From: Thiofilum flexile DSM 14609
GTDB taxonomy: Bacteria; Pseudomonadota; Gammaproteobacteria; Thiotrichales; Thiotrichaceae
Direction: 5' to 3'
DNA: 64,000 nt
Assembly (NCBI RefSeq): GCF_000380185.1
Contig: NZ_KB904750.1
Span: forward strand, 1-64,000
How positions within the stretch are numbered: position 1 is the first letter of the stretch; each line of letters starts with the position of its first letter. The notes below the pieces were generated by a model. That model was given only the letters and a program-made list of their open reading frames with translations, was not told the origin of the DNA and ran no database searches. This document shows, in pieces, positions 61,562 to 64,000 of the stretch. The position numbers were made by a program, and so were the translations under genes.

Positions 61562-62349
61562 GATGATTTCCTTTTATTCACAAAAGCCGTGACACGTTGG
61601 GCAAAATCAGGCGTTAACATACAACCGGCAAAGCTTTCTTGCTCGGCTTGTAATTGCTGCTCTAATGAATGACCACTTGACTGATTGATCAAACCCTTAG
61701 CTTGTGCGAGGGCATGTTGCGGCACTTGTGCTAAGCGTTGAGCGAGTAACAAGGTGTTTTCTGGTAACTGCTCGACGGGTACGACCTGATTCACCAAACC
61801 CATTTGCAATACTTGCTCTGCGTTATACACATCATTTAACAGTGTGACGGCTTTGGCTCGCTTTTCGCCAATCATACGTGGCAAAAAGTAAGTAAATCCG
61901 CCATCGGGTGATAATCCCACTTGGCAATACGCCGAGGTTAGCTTTAAATCCGCCCCCGCAATAGCCAGATCACAAGCGGCTAATATACTCACGCCGAATC
62001 CCGCCACAGCCCCTTGTACTGAAGCAAGTACAGGTTTACGAATGGAGCGAATCAGACTAATGGTTTCATGTACTAAGGCAATCGCTTCTAAGCCAGCTTG
62101 ATGCCGCTCCTGCTCGGACATAGACAGAGTACCCGCGAAATAGACTAAATCCCCTCCCGCCATGAAATGCCCTGCATCCCCTTTGATAATGATACAACGC
62201 ACTTGATCATTGTCTTGGGCTTGTAATAGCTCAGCTTTTAATTGACTTGCCATATCTAGAGTCAGAGCATTTAAAAAAGCCGGTCGACTGAGCGTTAAGG
62301 TCAAGAGAGATTCATGTAAATGCGATTTAACAACGGTTTCCATGTCCAT
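61558..62349 (-). CDS. Enoyl-CoA hydratase/isomerase family protein
   Basis: A 263-residue crotonase-fold protein. LTLSRPAFLNALTLDMASQL is the N-terminal motif, IIKGDAGHFMAGGDLVYFAG contains the oxyanion-hole segment, and VQGAVAGFGVSILAACDLAI and LTSAYCQVGLSPDGGFTYFL give the active-site loops. The Glu usual for hydration in the PDGG region is replaced by Asp, so it may be an isomerase or hydrolase variant. It is 5 bases from the acyl-CoA dehydrogenase gene and overlaps the SDR gene. Confidence 0.86.
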   Translation of the reverse strand: MDMETVVKSHLHESLLTLTLSRPAFLNALTLDMASQLKAELLQAQDNDQVRCIIIKGDAGHFMAGGDLVYFAGTLSMSEQERHQAGLEAIALVHETISLIRSIRKPVLASVQGAVAGFGVSILAACDLAIAGADLKLTSAYCQVGLSPDGGFTYFLPRMIGEKRAKAVTLLNDVYNAEQVLQMGLVNQVVPVEQLPENTLLLAQRLAQVPQHALAQAKGLINQSSGHSLEQQLQAEQESFAGCMLTPDFAQRVTAFVNKRKSS

Positions 62350-62354
62350 ACTCC

Positions 62355-64000
62355 CTAAAACGCTTCGTGATTAAATTGCATTAAAGTCTGGCTACCGGAC
62401 AGAATCGCCGACAATAGCGCTCCGGTTTGTGGTAAGAGACGTGCAAAGTAAAACTGTGCGGTATCGAGTTTCGCCTGATAAAACTCTGCCTCACCCTCGC
62501 CCTGTTTTGCCAATGCAATTTCCGCCATGCGAAGCCATAAATAGCCCAAGGCCACTAAGGCAAATAAGCGTAAGTAATCGGTGGCGGCAGCGGCCGCTTC
62601 ATCAGGATCTTTTAGACCTTGTTGCGCAATGAATCCGGTGGCTTGTTGCAAACGTCCAAACGCTTTCATCAGGCCACCGATCATAACTTGTAGCTCATCG
62701 CTGCTATCGGCTGATTTTTGCTCTAGATACTCACTCACTTCATGGAAGAAAGGCCGTAAGAGACGTCCGGTATTTTGTGCCATTTTGCGCCCAACTAAAT
62801 CCAGCGCTTGAATACCATTAGTGCCTTCGTAAATCTGCGTAATACGTGCATCACGGACAAATTGCTCCATACCCCATTCACGAATAAAACCGTGTCCGCC
62901 ATAGATTTGCACCCCTAAATTGGTCACATCGGTGGCACAATCCGTCATAAAGGCTTTTACAATGGGGGTCATGAGCGCGACAAAATCATCGGCACTTTGC
63001 TTTTGCTTAGGATCGGTCGCACGATTGGATTCATCTAGCTTACGCGCGACCCAAATGGCTAAGGCTCGATTGCCCTCGGTATAGGCTCGCATAGTCAATA
63101 ACATACGGCGCACATCGGGATGCACAAACAAGGGATCCGCTGGTTTATCCGGTTGGAAGGGTGCTTTTAATGCACGACCTTGTAGGCGATCACGCGCATA
63201 GGCGACAGCATTTTGATAGGACACTTCACTTAAGCCCAAACCTTGAATACCCACGCCTAAACGGGCGGTATTCATCATTTGGAACATGGCCTGCATACCC
63301 TTATTCAAAGTACCGACTAGATAACCCTCTGCCGCATCAAAGTTAATTACACAAGTCGCCGAGGCTTTAATCCCCATCTTGTGCTCAATCGAACCACAAC
63401 TCACCCCATTAGCCGCGCCCACTGAACCATCCGCATTGACTAAATACTTAGGCACAATAAAGAGACTAATCCCTTTAATACCAGCTGGTGCATCGGGAGT
63501 ACGAGCCAGCACTAAGTGAATAATATTATCGGTGAGGTCCTGCTCACCGGCAGAGATGAAGATTTTAGTACCCGTGACTTTATAAGCGCCATTGCTCTGT
63601 GGCTCGGCTTTGGTACGTACTAGACCTAAATCGGTGCCACAGTGTGGCTCGGTCAAGCACATCGTGCCACTCCACTCACCTGTTACCATTTTAGGTAAAT
63701 AGGTCGTTTTTAATTCATCCGTACCGAATTTAGCCAAGGCGTTATACGCCCCCTCAGTCAAGCCCGGATACATACCAAACGACATATTGGCGCTACAAAT
63801 CATTTCCTCAACCATCATACCGATGGTTTTAGGCAAACCTTGTCCGCCATAGGTGGGGTCTGCAGTGACAGCTCCCCAACCATTCTCACAAAACGCTTGA
63901 TAGGCGGCTTTAAACCCTTTAGGGGTAGTCACTGCACCATTATTAAAATGGCAACCTTCTTCATCACCGGATTGATTTAAGGGTTGCAGTACGGTTTCAC
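62355..64000 (-). CDS. Acyl-CoA dehydrogenase (5' end beyond window)
   Basis: At least 548 residues. The frame is open to the right edge; the segment before GTG 63932 reads ETVLQPLNQSGDEEGCHFNN, the usual upstream part of long (~590-residue) acyl-CoA dehydrogenases, so that GTG is not the true start. MCLTEPHCGTDLGLVRTKAE binds flavin, IQIYGGHGFIREWGMEQFVR is the C-terminal motif, and QIYEGTNGIQALDLVGRKMA contains the catalytic Glu. It performs the first beta-oxidation step. It heads the visible operon with the hydratase and SDR. Confidence 0.92.
   Translation of the reverse strand, partial: ETVLQPLNQSGDEEGCHFNNGAVTTPKGFKAAYQAFCENGWGAVTADPTYGGQGLPKTIGMMVEEMICSANMSFGMYPGLTEGAYNALAKFGTDELKTTYLPKMVTGEWSGTMCLTEPHCGTDLGLVRTKAEPQSNGAYKVTGTKIFISAGEQDLTDNIIHLVLARTPDAPAGIKGISLFIVPKYLVNADGSVGAANGVSCGSIEHKMGIKASATCVINFDAAEGYLVGTLNKGMQAMFQMMNTARLGVGIQGLGLSEVSYQNAVAYARDRLQGRALKAPFQPDKPADPLFVHPDVRRMLLTMRAYTEGNRALAIWVARKLDESNRATDPKQKQSADDFVALMTPIVKAFMTDCATDVTNLGVQIYGGHGFIREWGMEQFVRDARITQIYEGTNGIQALDLVGRKMAQNTGRLLRPFFHEVSEYLEQKSADSSDELQVMIGGLMKAFGRLQQATGFIAQQGLKDPDEAAAAATDYLRLFALVALGYLWLRMAEIALAKQGEGEAEFYQAKLDTAQFYFARLLPQTGALLSAILSGSQTLMQFNHEAF

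Noticed and set aside
63930-63932. GTG 63932 as the start of the acyl-CoA dehydrogenase
   Set aside because: The open frame continues to the right edge with family-conserved residues (SGDEEG), so the gene starts outside the window.

Overview
This window looks like a chromosomal segment of a gammaproteobacterium. The evidence is gene content (slyX, rsmJ, DUF1249, DUF2069, ygdD-type DUF423, ampD, iscR, bolA, the ftsB-ispD linkage and a Bat/MoxR operon) and protein sequences that read as gammaproteobacterial. A Thiothrix-like (Thiotrichales) host is only a guess. Most genes have moderate GC; bases ~200-7150 are clearly AT-rich and look horizontally acquired.

Layout. (1) 1-1500: the 5' end of an ISAs1-type transposase runs off the left edge, beside the 3' remnant of a secreted-protein gene, a methyltransferase and a decayed IS3-type transposase. 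(2) 1631-7157: AT-rich glycan assembly genes (deacetylase, capsule-type glycosyltransferase, Wzy-like polymerase, two GT4 enzymes). (3) 7162-14660: an AsnB-like amidotransferase followed by a set resembling pglA-pglC-pglD-pglE-pglF, predicted to make UDP-di-N-acetylbacillosamine, load it on undecaprenyl phosphate and add the next sugar. (4) 14797-22770: a ComEA-like protein, then a polymer export module: PHP phosphatase, Wza lipoprotein, a Wzz/Wzc kinase with an unusually repetitive coiled coil, a TPR membrane protein and a second Wzy/ligase. No Wzx flippase is visible. Together (2)-(4) form a surface polysaccharide locus.

(5) 23100-33175: a Cache-domain protein; then on the minus strand ispF, DUF2069, wrbA, ispD and ftsB; then the Bat operon (MoxR, DUF58, DUF4381, BatA, BatB/C fusion, BatD). 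(6) 33363-47418: housekeeping genes including bolA, an LGFP-repeat protein, a deacetylase divergent from a Pat-type protein acetyltransferase, an AAA/PD-(D/E)XK protein, slyX, rsmJ, a Rieske-like protein without cluster ligands, iscR with a recognisable promoter/operator, pgm and queC.

(7) 47442-55995 carries four copies of a structured intergenic repeat. Between them lie a TRAP transporter operon with a TeaD-like UspA gene, an LprI-like protein, a thioredoxin-like protein, ampD, der, a Uma2 protein and a MaoC hydratase. (8) 56004-64000: fatty-acid degradation genes (ETF-QO, FadD, SDR, enoyl-CoA hydratase, acyl-CoA dehydrogenase running off the right edge), interrupted by a tnpB-only IS605-type element whose RuvC-II glutamate position is glycine.

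No tRNA, rRNA or CRISPR array was seen. The strongest candidate for something undescribed is the repeat family: its arm sequences differ between copies, yet each pair of arms is complementary, and the G-U wobbles fit RNA from only one strand.
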